A stretch of DNA of 64,000 nt from Nitrososphaerota archaeon (GTDB lineage: Archaea > Thermoproteota > Nitrososphaeria > Nitrososphaerales > CADDZS01). The stretch's first letter is position 1. Each line of letters starts with the position of its first letter. The stretch is taken from assembly GCA_021325255.1 (NCBI GenBank), contig JAJPHP010000060.1, positions 68,533 to 132,532 of the forward strand. The letters are read 5' to 3'. This document shows, in pieces, positions 1 to 8,310 of this stretch. The notes below the pieces were generated by a model. It was not told the DNA's origin. It searched no databases and saw nothing but the letters and a program-made list of their open reading frames with translations. The translations under genes were made by a program, and so were the position numbers.

Positions 1-475
1 CTGCCTGGATTATAGGCAGGAGGGAAGACGGCACGTGCACGGCGCCAGATCTTCCCTTGAAGGTTGTACCATCGGCTATCCTGTACCGCTTCAATGTGGC
101 GTTGAAAGCTTTGCTGAGCATCCTCGCTGACCCAGAGACGAGTATGGTCCGTCTCGCCTGATTCACTTCTACGATGGCGAGATCATACTGCTTCACAAAC
201 TTGCTCACCTTTTCGAGGTCCGCCGAATCTGCGCCTCTGGAAGATGCATATTCTTCGCGGGTCAGGTATCTCCTTTTACCTGGAGGGGATCGCCTTAACT
301 TCTCCTCCGGGACTGCTCTGCCACTGGATCTTGGCCGAACTATTATCGTAACGTCTATCTTCTCTTCTGGATCCACAGGACCTATTTCCTGTGCGAGAGG
401 AGGAATGCTTCTCTCACTTCCGGGAAGCGCAACGTGCTTTCCGAAGAGTTGCTCGTCATCACTTTCGTCTTGCAA
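1..475 (-). CDS. Sedolisin (S53, kumamolisin-like) protease, N-terminal part; runs off the left edge
   Basis: Reading the minus strand from 475 gives an open frame to the window edge. It contains HVALPGSERS near the start, DVTIIVRPRSS, LTREEYASSRGA, and then a typical activation-domain ending (VSGSARMLSKAFN, HVPSSLLPIIQ). This is the Pro-kumamolisin activation propeptide of secreted acid serine-carboxyl proteases of family S53; the catalytic Ser-Glu-Asp domain would lie beyond base 1. No ATG or GTG occurs in frame; TTG at 473-475 is the first usable start, and the frame is open for about 55 nt more upstream to a TAG, so the true start is uncertain. No classic signal peptide is seen, which is common in this family because the prodomain comes first. 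The family call is firm; activity cannot be judged without the catalytic domain. Confidence 0.82.
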   Translation of the reverse strand, partial: MQDESDDEQLFGKHVALPGSERSIPPLAQEIGPVDPEEKIDVTIIVRPRSSGRAVPEEKLRRSPPGKRRYLTREEYASSRGADSADLEKVSKFVKQYDLAIVEVNQARRTILVSGSARMLSKAFNATLKRYRIADGTTFKGRSGAVHVPSSLLPIIQA

Positions 476-898
476 TTCTTCAATCGAAAGCGAAGAAGCA
501 GCCCGGTAATTTATCTGTATACTATGATCGGAAAGCTACAGGAAGCGCGCGCGACCAAGGGAGCTGTTACTCTATTTCGGAGTCTGAACATGTTGATTAC
601 GGGGCTCGCTCCAAGAGGGGAAGGCAAACCCTAGCCTTTGGTCTCCTGGATACAAATCGAAAAGGCCTGGAATCTGAAGTGAATCGAAAGGGAGCAAATT
701 CAATTAGACCACGGTCAACCGACGAGCAACCGTACAAAGCTCAGCTGAAGCACTTTTTTTCGAGCATCTCAACCAAAGGTCGCAGATGAAGACCGCTCTC
801 TCGACTATGTGCACCGCGACCCCCTACTATTCGCTTCCTGCTATAATAAAGTAATACAACCGCTCTGAAGAATACGGACGCGCATGCCCATGGTCGTG
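476..898. other. Intergenic region, no convincing gene
   Basis: The open frames on the plus strand are antisense to the sedolisin gene or low-complexity (Arg/Ser-rich) and lack homology that I recognise. A purine-rich stretch lies around 640-700. Nothing functional can be assigned. Confidence 0.4.
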
Positions 899-1072
899 CT
901 AACCATAGTCCGCGTACAGCATGTAAAGTCCCAGTCCGAGTAACACCACTCCAACTCCTATCAGTACGTCAACAATAGGGTTGTAAATCGAAAAGAAGGT
1001 TATCAACCTCGAAGAGGGGCCTACGCCATGAGAAATCGCATGGAAAATGGTGCTGAACAATTTCCGATCCAC
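899..1072 (-). CDS. Small membrane protein, 57 aa, unknown function
   Basis: A GTG-started frame on the minus strand encodes about 57 residues. The N-terminal half is polar with His and Arg (FHAISHGVG). The C-terminal half is one strong transmembrane helix (VDVLIGVGVVLLGLGLYMLY), ending ADYG. The frame is closed by a stop 27 nt upstream of the GTG-side extension, so the start is reasonably bounded. It lies between the sedolisin gene and a luciferase-like oxidoreductase, all on the minus strand. I do not recognise a family; it could be a tail-anchored small protein or the remnant of a longer membrane protein. Confidence 0.4.
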   Translation of the reverse strand: MDRKLFSTIFHAISHGVGPSSRLITFFSIYNPIVDVLIGVGVVLLGLGLYMLYADYG

Positions 1073-1303
1073 GCTGATGGTGTATACAGTGAAAAGTCAC
1101 CTGTTCATCAGTCTAATGGATGAAATGTAAAGTGAGAAAGGCAATTGGTGAAGAAAGGAAAAAAGAGCCTGCGTTTCGCTTCCTACAGTAGCGAGACATG
1201 CATGGGACTTTTGGCAATGCACGACGACAATTGCAAGCCGTCACGAAACTATGAAAGAGAGAAAGTAGAAACAAAGGGCTTCCTAATTGATACGGAAATT
1301 GTA

Positions 1304-2383
1304 CTAGGCACCGCTCTCCTTCAACTCTGGTAGTATTTCCCTGCTTATCAGTTCTATCGATTCCCCGTAATCAGGTCCCACTTTGAATGAAATGCGATCA
1401 AACCCAAGCTTCACCGTCTCGTCGAGTAACTCCAGAAGCTGCTCCCTGCACTCGCTTGGTGTGCCTGCGATGAAACACTTCTTGACGTCTTCATCCGAGA
1501 TGAGCGATGCTAGTTCTTCAAAGGAGGCGCCTTTCAAGAGCCGCTCCTTCATTCTTTCAACCTTTGACCTATCTATTCCCAGCGGCTCGATCAGTCCGAG
1601 CCTGTCATAGCTCCCCGGTATCACGTGAGCCAGGAAGCTCTTCGGATCCGAAAGCGCCCTATCTCGATCCTCGCTTATCGAGAGGTTGATCTCGCAACCG
1701 AAATGAAACTCCGAATTGGGCGATGACGACAAACATCTACCTTCTTTTGCGGCATCTATCACCCCTCTCGCTCTGCCTGTTCTAAGTAGAGCAACGTACA
1801 ACCCGGAGATCAGGATGCCGTCCATGAGGGTGCCCGCGAGCTTCGCGGCTCTTCGACCGCTGCAGCCGTGGTAGAGTCTGATGGGCGACCCCAGAGGGAA
1901 TGCAAGGTTGAATTTTGCCATTTCCTTGAATTCATAGTACTTCATGAGATGAGGAAAATCTGAGATGGCGATGGTGTCTCCGGCGAACAGCGCTTTGAGC
2001 AGCACTGCCGTCTCTCTCATGAATGAAATCGGTGCCTCTGCGTTGATCTGGTAAGGCACGATCCCCGTCGAGCCGCGGGCGATGCCAATGCACAGTTCTC
2101 TCCCTTCCGTCAGCTCAGATATGGTAGCTATCGCGTCAGCTGTATCGATTGGGTTACGAAAGTATGGAACAATGATTGCCGTCCCGAGGTTCGCTGGTAC
2201 GACAGAAGCGACTGCAGCCAGCAGGACGAACACGTTCCTGAAGCGAAGGTTGTCGTCAATCCAGATGCGGTCGATTCCCCGCTTGTGCGCAAGCTGAGCG
2301 AGTCTAACAAGTTCAGCTGTAGAATGCTGATTTGCAAGATGACTTGCGAGCTGGACGCCAACTTCTCCCTTGAACGTCTTCAT
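1304..2383 (-). CDS. Luciferase-like (LLM) flavin/F420-dependent oxidoreductase
   Basis: A 359-residue protein with the bacterial-luciferase TIM-barrel fold: N-terminal substrate-side strand (VGVQLASHL), RLAQLAHKRGIDRIWIDD, GTAIIVPYFRNPI, then ELTEGRELCIGIARG and a C-terminal KLGFDRISFKVGPDYG strand. In archaea this superfamily includes F420-dependent methylenetetrahydromethanopterin reductase and many oxidoreductases of unknown substrate. Full length for the family. Start ATG at 2383 lies about 40 nt below a TATA-like sequence embedded in an inverted repeat (2420-2435). It is divergent from the three other LLM-like genes discussed here in detail of sequence. The cofactor (F420 or FMN) and substrate cannot be read from sequence. 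Confidence 0.85.
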   Translation of the reverse strand: MKTFKGEVGVQLASHLANQHSTAELVRLAQLAHKRGIDRIWIDDNLRFRNVFVLLAAVASVVPANLGTAIIVPYFRNPIDTADAIATISELTEGRELCIGIARGSTGIVPYQINAEAPISFMRETAVLLKALFAGDTIAISDFPHLMKYYEFKEMAKFNLAFPLGSPIRLYHGCSGRRAAKLAGTLMDGILISGLYVALLRTGRARGVIDAAKEGRCLSSSPNSEFHFGCEINLSISEDRDRALSDPKSFLAHVIPGSYDRLGLIEPLGIDRSKVERMKERLLKGASFEELASLISDEDVKKCFIAGTPSECREQLLELLDETVKLGFDRISFKVGPDYGESIELISREILPELKESGA

Positions 2384-2419
2384 CTCTGCCTTTAGTCGAA
2401 GGTGATGTCGAGAAGCGTA

Positions 2420-2435
2420 TGATTAAAAGTAATCA
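2420..2435 (-). promoter_or_regulatory. TATA-overlapping inverted repeat upstream of the LLM gene
   Basis: TGATTA and TAATCA arms flank a 4-nt centre whose minus-strand reading (CTTTTAAT) is TATA-like and lies about 40-45 nt upstream of the ATG at 2383. An operator overlapping the TATA box would fit repression by a small dimeric regulator; that is inference. Confidence 0.4.
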
Positions 2436-2436
2436 C

Positions 2437-3249
2437 CTCCGTATACTGACTGACGTATATCCCTGCAGGACTCTGTCAATCTAACAATACAGAAGAACCA
2501 TAGATTGTGAAATCACCATGTGACAATTTCCCAATTCGATCTATGGCATCGCGATCGGCTCGACACACTAAAGCAGAAGAGGTTTTGCCAATTTTATCCT
2601 GTGGATCCACGTGATATTGATTAATTCATCGCCGATGATCTGAAGGCGAAATAGAACTAGGAACGTCGAAATGCCTAACCTAAAATCTATTCTCTCAAAC
2701 GCACCACTGAAAGTCCTCTTTATAAGAGAATATTATGTTCACAAATGCTTTAGGGCACGTACAATGGTCTGATACCTAGATACGTAGTGGCGAAACTTGT
2801 CCCCTCGCCAATACTCGATAATTGTCGAGTTTTCAAGCTCGTACCCCCCTAGAGGGGGTACGTAACAGAGCTAATTTGGTATTTAAAGCGGGAAACGGCG
2901 GTATTGACCAGACTTTGAAAGAGATCACAGGTTAGGGCAATGACTAATTCGCTTTCATCGCACAAGAAGTATACGAGCTCGGCCGGTGGCTTGCTCAAGC
3001 TGAGACAAGACGAGTACCAAGAATAGGGCACAACAACGGAACAAGACTTTACCTTATGGGGTTAATTGACCCGAAAATACAATGCTGTTGCGTTCGAGTT
3101 GAGAGATCGAAGGGTGAATGCTTTCCTAGCAAGCATTAAACTGAAAAGCAGTCCCGTCAACTATCCAGAATTTGATAGAGATGAGGCAGAGGAGATTTCA
3201 ATTCCGGCGTTCCTTCTCTTGCGCCCCCTATTGAGTAAAGTTTCTTGAC
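2437..3249. other. Long intergenic region around double-palindrome promoter copy 1
   Basis: More than 800 nt without a recognisable gene. It holds the promoter module at 2814-2897. Small unassigned frames on the plus strand are 2671-2772 (33 codons, MPNLKSILSN start), 2940-3026 (28 codons, MTNSLSSHKK start, about 50 nt below the module TATA box) and a 60-codon TTG frame at 3066-3248. None is recognisable; the 2940 frame is the best placed to be the product of the module, but a non-coding RNA is equally possible. Confidence 0.4.
2814..2897 (+). promoter_or_regulatory. Double-palindrome promoter module, copy 1
   Basis: From left to right: a 16-nt near-palindrome CTCGATAATTGTCGAG (2814-2829), an 11-nt spacer, a second palindrome at 2841-2861 with arms GTACCCCC and GGGGGTAC, 18 nt, a TATA box TATTTAAAG (2880-2888), and a conserved GCGGGAAACGG extending to 2897. 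An almost identical module with identical spacings lies in opposite orientation at 24903-24987. The TATA box orientation predicts transcription to the right, starting near 2905-2912. The conserved part stops about where the transcript should begin, so what is conserved is the control region, not a product. Confidence 0.75.
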
Positions 3250-4008
3250 ATGGCTAGAATCAACCTAAGCAATCTTTGCAAATTGATATCATGGCTTGAC
3301 GGCTACGTTGCCCTTTCCTGCGTGGACCCGGCTAGGATACAGCGACTCATCAAATCAGAAACAAAGTCAGGCGCGGAGGGCCGCTCAAGCAGGAGAGCGG
3401 GAAGAAAAGCAAGTGCAGAGGAGAATGCTGCGGCAGCGGCCGCGAGAGAAATTTCAAGAGTTTGGAATGATATAACACCTGATGTCATAGCTATCTCTAC
3501 CCTCCCCGCAGCTTCAGAGGAGATATCGAGTACAAGCAAAAGACTCGGAACAATCAAAAGAATCTTCACTGTCCTAGCAGTGGTAATAGTCGGGTTCTAC
3601 CTTGTCCTTGCAAACCTGAACGTCCTGCAAGCGGCGAATCTAGCAGTACGAATCGGTCTGATCTTCGGAGTGGTCGTCGCTTACTACATCGTCCTCTATG
3701 CGTACCTGAGGACCAACAGGAAGCTGGGGGAACTCATAGAAAGATATTATCAAAGCCACGCTGGCGAAGTCTCTGTGCAGCGGAAGCGAATCAAAGATGC
3801 AACCCAACGATTGATAGATGTGCTTGCTTCCCAGATCCGGGCAAGGGAGCAAGGAGATGGCGCTTCTGGCCCTGAGAAGTACGAGATGAGCCTTCTAAAC
3901 CGCGACTACACCAACATCAACGTCCTGCGCGTTGACGAGAAGGGCAGTAAGAAAAGTGCTATGAAGAGATACATAGTTGCGATAAAAGGAAAGAAAGTCT
4001 CTCAATAA
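3250..4008 (+). CDS. Membrane protein, 252 aa, two transmembrane helices, unknown function
   Basis: The N-terminal 100 residues are predicted cytoplasmic, with a basic, Ala-rich segment (RRAGRKASAEENAAAAAA, about 49-66). Two transmembrane helices follow (about 104-122 and 131-153), then a 100-residue hydrophilic helical C-terminus rich in Arg/Lys. Start ATG at 3250 is the first good methionine after a stop at 3246-3248. No strong TATA box lies immediately upstream; the nearest recognisable promoter is the double-palindrome module about 360 nt upstream. I do not recognise a family. Confidence 0.65.
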   Translation: MARINLSNLCKLISWLDGYVALSCVDPARIQRLIKSETKSGAEGRSSRRAGRKASAEENAAAAAAREISRVWNDITPDVIAISTLPAASEEISSTSKRLGTIKRIFTVLAVVIVGFYLVLANLNVLQAANLAVRIGLIFGVVVAYYIVLYAYLRTNRKLGELIERYYQSHAGEVSVQRKRIKDATQRLIDVLASQIRAREQGDGASGPEKYEMSLLNRDYTNINVLRVDEKGSKKSAMKRYIVAIKGKKVSQ

Positions 4009-4042
4009 AAAGAGTCAAGGAAAAAAGCGAGGGCAGCGCGCC

Positions 4043-5413
4043 CTAAGCGCGCCTTCCATCGTTTCGACTAGAGTTTCTCTTTATCGAGTAGAGTATCGCA
4101 GCGGTTACTGCAAAGATGATCGAGCACATTACAGCCCCTGCTGATAGCATGATGCCGGAGTAAGAGATGTCCCCCAGAGTTTTTGGCGATAGGAAGATCA
4201 AGAGTGTCTGTACTCCGAGGAATGCTCCCGCTGCAAGGAAGAGAATAGATCCGAGCCCGAACACAAGAAGCGGATGCCTTACCGTTGTTGCATCATAGAG
4301 TCTCGAGATTGCACCACCTTCGCTTGATTTCTTCGAGCGTTTTCCATGCGAGCTGTCGGCCTCTTCCTGTTGTGGATCCGTCGAGATCTCGACCTGGTAT
4401 ATTCTCATGTTCTGATCCATTGCGAAGTTCAGAATTTCATCGTAGACCACCGCATTGTTCGCGCCCGAAGGTGTGATCCTTGAGAGAGCTTCCTTTCCAT
4501 ATGCTCTAACAAAGGAAATTGTGTTACTGATTGGATTGCCAAGGGAATCAAGGATGGCAGACGCGTCGATCGACCTCTTCGGTTTCGGCTTTGCCTTCGA
4601 CTTTGACTTTTTCTTTGCATCCTCCTCCTCTTCGGATTCATCCTCTTTCGCCGATGCTCGAGTTGCCACCGCAATGTCGCATTCCTTCTTCAGGACTGAG
4701 CGGAGCAGCTTGGGCAGCTCCTCTTTGACATAACTCTCATCAGACCTATCGACTCCGATTGTAAGGAGTGCATCGGGGCTCTTCCGTCCCGCGGCTAGAA
4801 GTATCGATCTCAAAGAATCGCCCTCCCCTAGCTCTCTGGGGTGCACTATTACTTCACACCCGAGCGCCCTCGCAATCTCTCCCGTGCGATCGGTCGAACC
4901 GTCGTCGCAGATCAATATTTCACTTGCAATACTGCGAAGCTGAACTATAAGACCAGCAATCGAACTCTCCGCGTTGTGGCATGGAATCCCCACGAGGACT
5001 CTTTCGCTGCGCTGCTTCGTAGCAGGCGGCTGTGGTTGTTGTTGATGAACAGCGGCGACTGTCTTTGGTTGTTGTGTCCTTGCCGTACTAACGACTTTAT
5101 GCTGTCTCGGAACCTGTTGTGGTTGTGGTTGCGGTTGTGGCTGTAGTTGCGGTTGAATTTCTTCCTGTTGCTGTTGCATCATCTGTTGCGGCGGCTGCTG
5201 CTGCTGTTGCAATACCTGATCCGGGGCAGAAGTCCTGATTTGCTGAATCTCCTCTGCATCCCCGATTTGCACATCATTTTCATTTTCTTCCTCCACGCGC
5301 ACTTCACTGCCAGTGATTTTCTCTGGTGGCGGTGTGGTGGGAATACCTCCGTTCCAGCGCCACTCGAACTTCTTTCGAGGGGCCTGTTCCGTTCCCTCCT
5401 CGTTTTGGCTCAT
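4043..5413 (-). CDS. Membrane-anchored family 2 glycosyltransferase with Gln/Pro-rich linker
   Basis: The ATG at 5413 (MSQNEEG) is preferred over an in-frame extension that is low-complexity. The 456-aa product has an acidic N-terminus, a Gln/Pro-rich low-complexity linker (about 68-136), then a GT2 (GT-A fold) domain starting RVLVGIPCHN (about 138) with ILICDDGSTDRTG (167-179), the nucleotide-sugar binding signature. The usual acceptor-metal DxD region is weak (GVDRSD, 220-225). A highly charged Glu/Lys insert (255-280) interrupts the domain. Two C-terminal transmembrane helices (about 380-404, 417-443) anchor it. Dolichol-phosphate sugar synthases have this general layout. The long glutamine-rich linker is unusual. 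Likely role: membrane glycosylation or polyisoprenyl-phosphate glycosyl transfer, substrate unknown. Confidence 0.75.
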   Translation of the reverse strand: MSQNEEGTEQAPRKKFEWRWNGGIPTTPPPEKITGSEVRVEEENENDVQIGDAEEIQQIRTSAPDQVLQQQQQPPQQMMQQQQEEIQPQLQPQPQPQPQQVPRQHKVVSTARTQQPKTVAAVHQQQPQPPATKQRSERVLVGIPCHNAESSIAGLIVQLRSIASEILICDDGSTDRTGEIARALGCEVIVHPRELGEGDSLRSILLAAGRKSPDALLTIGVDRSDESYVKEELPKLLRSVLKKECDIAVATRASAKEDESEEEEDAKKKSKSKAKPKPKRSIDASAILDSLGNPISNTISFVRAYGKEALSRITPSGANNAVVYDEILNFAMDQNMRIYQVEISTDPQQEEADSSHGKRSKKSSEGGAISRLYDATTVRHPLLVFGLGSILFLAAGAFLGVQTLLIFLSPKTLGDISYSGIMLSAGAVMCSIIFAVTAAILYSIKRNSSRNDGRRA

Positions 5414-5552
5414 GTTCGGAAATATTGCGGTACTCTGAATATTGGCATTATGCCCTCTCCGTATGGATTCGGTGTACGGATTGTCAGGACCCGAACTACA
5501 CGAGGAGAAAGTATAGAAAATACAAGTGGTGCTTTGGCGCAAAGCGCGTCAA

Positions 5553-5870
5553 TCAGGGTACCGGAGGAAGGAGATACGACCAAGGAATTCCAAGTAGCGG
5601 GAACAGGATGAGAATTATTGGAAAGATGATCATTGGGAGAAAGATCAGGATCCAGAAGATCAGTGGGAGAATGTTCTCAATCGCGACCCTTACCGGGAGA
5701 ATGCTGCGTTGAACCTCATCCTTTGCGGGAGCAGGTGCGAATACAACGGACAGAATCTTGTCGAACTTGCCCGTCTTGATTACTTCGCGACCCACGACTA
5801 TCAACCAGGCTATAATTGCAAGCCCCACTATTCCGAACAATAGCCCGACAACGGCATTCAGCATGTCCAA
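5553..5870 (-). CDS. Small integral membrane protein, 105 aa
   Basis: ATG at 5870. One N-terminal transmembrane helix (VGLLFGIVGLAIIAWLIVVG), an amphipathic middle containing KTGKFDKILSVVFAPAPAKD, and a very hydrophobic C-terminal hairpin (LIFWILIFLPMIIFPIILIL) ending in prolines. It is followed in the same direction, after 139 nt, by the glycosyltransferase gene. No family is recognised; the architecture suggests a structural or accessory membrane protein. Confidence 0.65.
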   Translation of the reverse strand: MDMLNAVVGLLFGIVGLAIIAWLIVVGREVIKTGKFDKILSVVFAPAPAKDEVQRSILPVRVAIENILPLIFWILIFLPMIIFPIILILFPLLGIPWSYLLPPVP

Positions 5871-6521
5871 CTTTTCTTATTTGCACGCTCACTCGTTTCT
5901 TTCTTTCTTTGAAAGCTTGATTTGGTAGCTGTAGCTCACATCCCGTTTCTCTTCCCCTAGCATGACATCAAAAGTTCCAAGCAGTTAGAAAAGAAGAATG
6001 AAGCGAGGGAGATACATTTCAAAGCGGACGTTTTCTAACTCTTTAAGTTTTGCATAAAGTAGAGGACGAGCAACAAGGGGCTTCATGCGATTTTCCTTTC
6101 TTGGCGAAGCGAATTACTGCACAGACGTATACCCTGCGCGCCTTCTCAACTTCTCTTTCTTGTTAGTGGATCGGGTTTGCGTGCAGGAATGCTACAAAGA
6201 GGACTGTAAGAATCGAGATTATCGAGATGCTCAGCCAAAACCGATCAAGCAACGGTCCACCCTTCTCTCTCCGTGAACATCTTCTTCTATGGAATTCCTC
6301 GTAAATAAATCACTCTCATAGGAAGTATAGCCTGCGAGAGCGTTTGCTTTCGAATTTTCTCCCAAAAAGAGAGGACTTCCTGTTAGAATGGAAAAGGTAA
6401 GCCTGACACTCTTCCAAGAATTACTATTAAATATGAAAAAGGCGACGGCAGCTTGGCTGGAATCGCAAAAGACAGGGCGAAAGTGACAAGGGAAGAGCTA
6501 TAACCAAAAAAGCGCAGGGAT
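5871..6521. other. Intergenic region with a possible 29-aa membrane peptide
   Basis: About 650 nt between divergent genes. On the minus strand a TTG frame at 6163-6252, preceded by a GGGTGG sequence, would encode 29 residues consisting almost entirely of one transmembrane helix (LDRFWLSISIISILTVLFVA). A 63-codon plus-strand frame at 6085-6276 is antisense to it and looks like a shadow. TATA-like AT-rich sequences near 6420-6435 and 6497-6505 would serve the gene at 6522. Confidence 0.3.
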
Positions 6522-7055
6522 TTGACCAACCAATACTTGAGAACAAGAACATCTGCCATCTTATTTCTGGTAATTCTCTTTCTCGTCCCTCTCCTTTTCC
6601 CAATGCCGCTTCCCGCCCCTAGTCATTGGGCTGTTCGATCATACGGGGCAAGCGCCTCGGAATTCTCATCCACAAATTCCTCAATAAACAAAGCCTTCCT
6701 CGCAGTCCAATCCGCCGAAAAGAGTGGAGGGAACGTCACTGGCCTCGTTAAGAATCTCAACGTGGCCGTGGACTTGATTCAAAAGGCGCAGGCTGAAAAC
6801 GCCACTAACCCGTCTCAGGCAACTTCTGATCTTCAGGAGGCCAATGCACTCGCCTCCGAGGTACTTTCAAACTCCTCTTCAGTCGCCTCTGCTGGGATCT
6901 CGCACTCGCGAAACGTCTTTACTGAATCAGTCACGGCCGCTATTGGAATCCTGATCGTTTCTTCCCTAGTGTACATTTACGGAGACAGAGTGTACAGGCA
7001 ACTCTGGCTGCAAGTGTTCAGGAATCACCTTGTTAGGCGAGAGGAAGCACGATGA
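6522..7055 (+). CDS. Secreted/membrane-anchored helical protein, first gene of the DUF1616-MoxR cluster
   Basis: TTG start at 6522, about 20 nt below a TATA-like sequence, suggests a leaderless message. The 177-aa product has an N-terminal signal-anchor (ILFLVILFLVPLLFPMPLP), an external Ser/Asn/Ala-rich helical region with several N-glycosylation sequons (NSS, NVT, NAT), and a C-terminal transmembrane helix (AAIGILIVSSLVYIYG) followed by a short basic tail. Its stop overlaps the next ATG (ATGATG at 7052), so translation is coupled. Likely a surface component of the complex encoded by the downstream genes; no family recognised. Confidence 0.65.
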   Translation: MTNQYLRTRTSAILFLVILFLVPLLFPMPLPAPSHWAVRSYGASASEFSSTNSSINKAFLAVQSAEKSGGNVTGLVKNLNVAVDLIQKAQAENATNPSQATSDLQEANALASEVLSNSSSVASAGISHSRNVFTESVTAAIGILIVSSLVYIYGDRVYRQLWLQVFRNHLVRREEAR

Positions 7056-7531
7056 TGAATAAGGACACCTCTGCAATTGCCCTGGTCCTGGTCACACTAC
7101 TCCTGCTCTTCATCGCGCTCCAGCCCATTCTCCCAGCAAACAATGAAAAATTCTCAGAGCTTGGCATACTCGGACCCAACCAGACCATTTCCAACTATCC
7201 TACGACCGTAGTCAAGGGGCAGACTATTTCCCTTTATGGCTACGTCGGGAATCATGAGGGACAGGTCGAATTCTACAAAGTGGTAGTGAAGCTCGGAAAC
7301 AATGCAACGGTTGTATCAAATTCGACCGCTGCGAACGCGCCAGAAATGGCGTCCTACTCGCATATATTAGAGAACAACCAGTCTTGGACGTTTCCGGTTT
7401 CTCTGATGGTCGAAACACCCGGAACAAATCTAAGAATCATATTTGAACTGTGGGCACTGAACTCCACGACTTCTGATTACTCGTATCTGGGCCTGTGGAA
7501 CCAGTTGTGGCTCAATGTGACGGCAAAGTGA
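7052..7531 (+). CDS. DUF1616-associated surface protein
   Basis: 159 aa with an N-terminal membrane anchor (IALVLVTLLLLFIALQPILP) and an extracellular beta-rich domain beginning FSELGILGPNQTISNYPTTV, a pattern that resembles the external domain usually fused to DUF1616 proteins (KGQTISLYGYVGNHEG; VEFYKVVVKLGN). Sequons NQT, NAT, NST, NQS and NVT suggest N-glycosylation. The last four bases (GTGA) overlap the GTG of the next gene, which carries the DUF1616 membrane part, so the external and membrane parts here are separate but translationally coupled proteins. Confidence 0.7.
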   Translation: MMNKDTSAIALVLVTLLLLFIALQPILPANNEKFSELGILGPNQTISNYPTTVVKGQTISLYGYVGNHEGQVEFYKVVVKLGNNATVVSNSTAANAPEMASYSHILENNQSWTFPVSLMVETPGTNLRIIFELWALNSTTSDYSYLGLWNQLWLNVTAK

Positions 7532-8241
7532 GCAAAGGCATGGGTACCACGACTTCCAAAGCCAATTCAAAAGGCAACAATCGGATGTCGCGTGCACGCA
7601 AAGTCGTGGATAACAATGAAGCGGTCGCAAGGGCGGAGCAAACCCAGGTAGGCAAGGTTTCGCAGGGAATCGAGCAGATGATCCTCGAGAAAATCTCGCA
7701 GGAGGGCAAAGGCATCTCCGTTTCTCTCGTTGTCGATCAAGTTTCCGAGCAATCCGGATATTCCAGGGACAGGGTCCTGAGTCGGCTGCTCCGTCTCAAG
7801 GAAGAGAAGAAGATATTCCTCGCGGAACCAATCGAGTACACCTCCTTCCACAGTTTCGCAATGTCCCCCGACTCGCTTTGGTTCTGGGCGGCGTTGACGG
7901 CTACATTGCTCTCGTTAGCCCTCATTTCGGTGACCACCGGTTTTGGGCTGTATCTTCGTTACGCTTTCGGCGGATTGCTCATACTCTTCCTTCCAGGGTT
8001 CGCCCTGATCCAGATGCTGTACGCACGAAAGAAGGAACTCGACGACCTCACGAGAGTTGCCCTTTCCATAGGGCTGAGCCTTGCCCTCGTGCCTTTGGAC
8101 GGATTGGTTCTCAACTATACCCCCTTTGGCATTAGATTGATTCCGGTGGTACTTTCAATCGCAGGCATGACAATTGTTTTTCTTCTGCTGGCTCTCCGAA
8201 GAAAGCACGCCTACTACAAACTCGCTCATGGCATCGGCTAA
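7528..8241 (+). CDS. DUF1616 membrane protein with N-terminal winged-helix segment
   Basis: The GTG at 7528 overlaps the previous stop (GTGA) and is preferred. The N-terminal 100 residues contain a helix-turn-helix-like region (ILEKISQEGKGISVSLVV, SGYSRDRVLSRLLRLKEE). Four membrane helices follow; the stretch LFLPGFALIQMLYARKKELD, RVALSIGLSLALVPLDGLVL, LNYTPFGIRLIPV is the DUF1616 signature. The function of DUF1616 is not established. Fusion of a winged-helix-like cytoplasmic part to membrane helices would allow signalling from the surface to a cytoplasmic partner, but this is inference. It sits upstream of MoxR and DUF58 genes in one direction. Confidence 0.78.
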   Translation: MSKGMGTTTSKANSKGNNRMSRARKVVDNNEAVARAEQTQVGKVSQGIEQMILEKISQEGKGISVSLVVDQVSEQSGYSRDRVLSRLLRLKEEKKIFLAEPIEYTSFHSFAMSPDSLWFWAALTATLLSLALISVTTGFGLYLRYAFGGLLILFLPGFALIQMLYARKKELDDLTRVALSIGLSLALVPLDGLVLNYTPFGIRLIPVVLSIAGMTIVFLLLALRRKHAYYKLAHGIG

Positions 8242-8310
8242 CGAGAGATTTCAAAGAAGAGAACTGGGAAAAGATCTGATTTTGAGACGTGGGAATGGCG
8301 GGAACTGAGA

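Noticed and set aside
174..789. Plus-strand open frames
   Set aside because: Antisense to the sedolisin gene, with no plausible protein features.
3303..3852. Minus-strand frames in the 252-aa gene
   Set aside because: Shadows of a coding region, with Ala/Ser-rich composition.
4285..5712. Plus-strand frames opposite the glycosyltransferase
   Set aside because: Low-complexity antisense of Gln/Pro codons; the minus strand has a clear GT2 domain.
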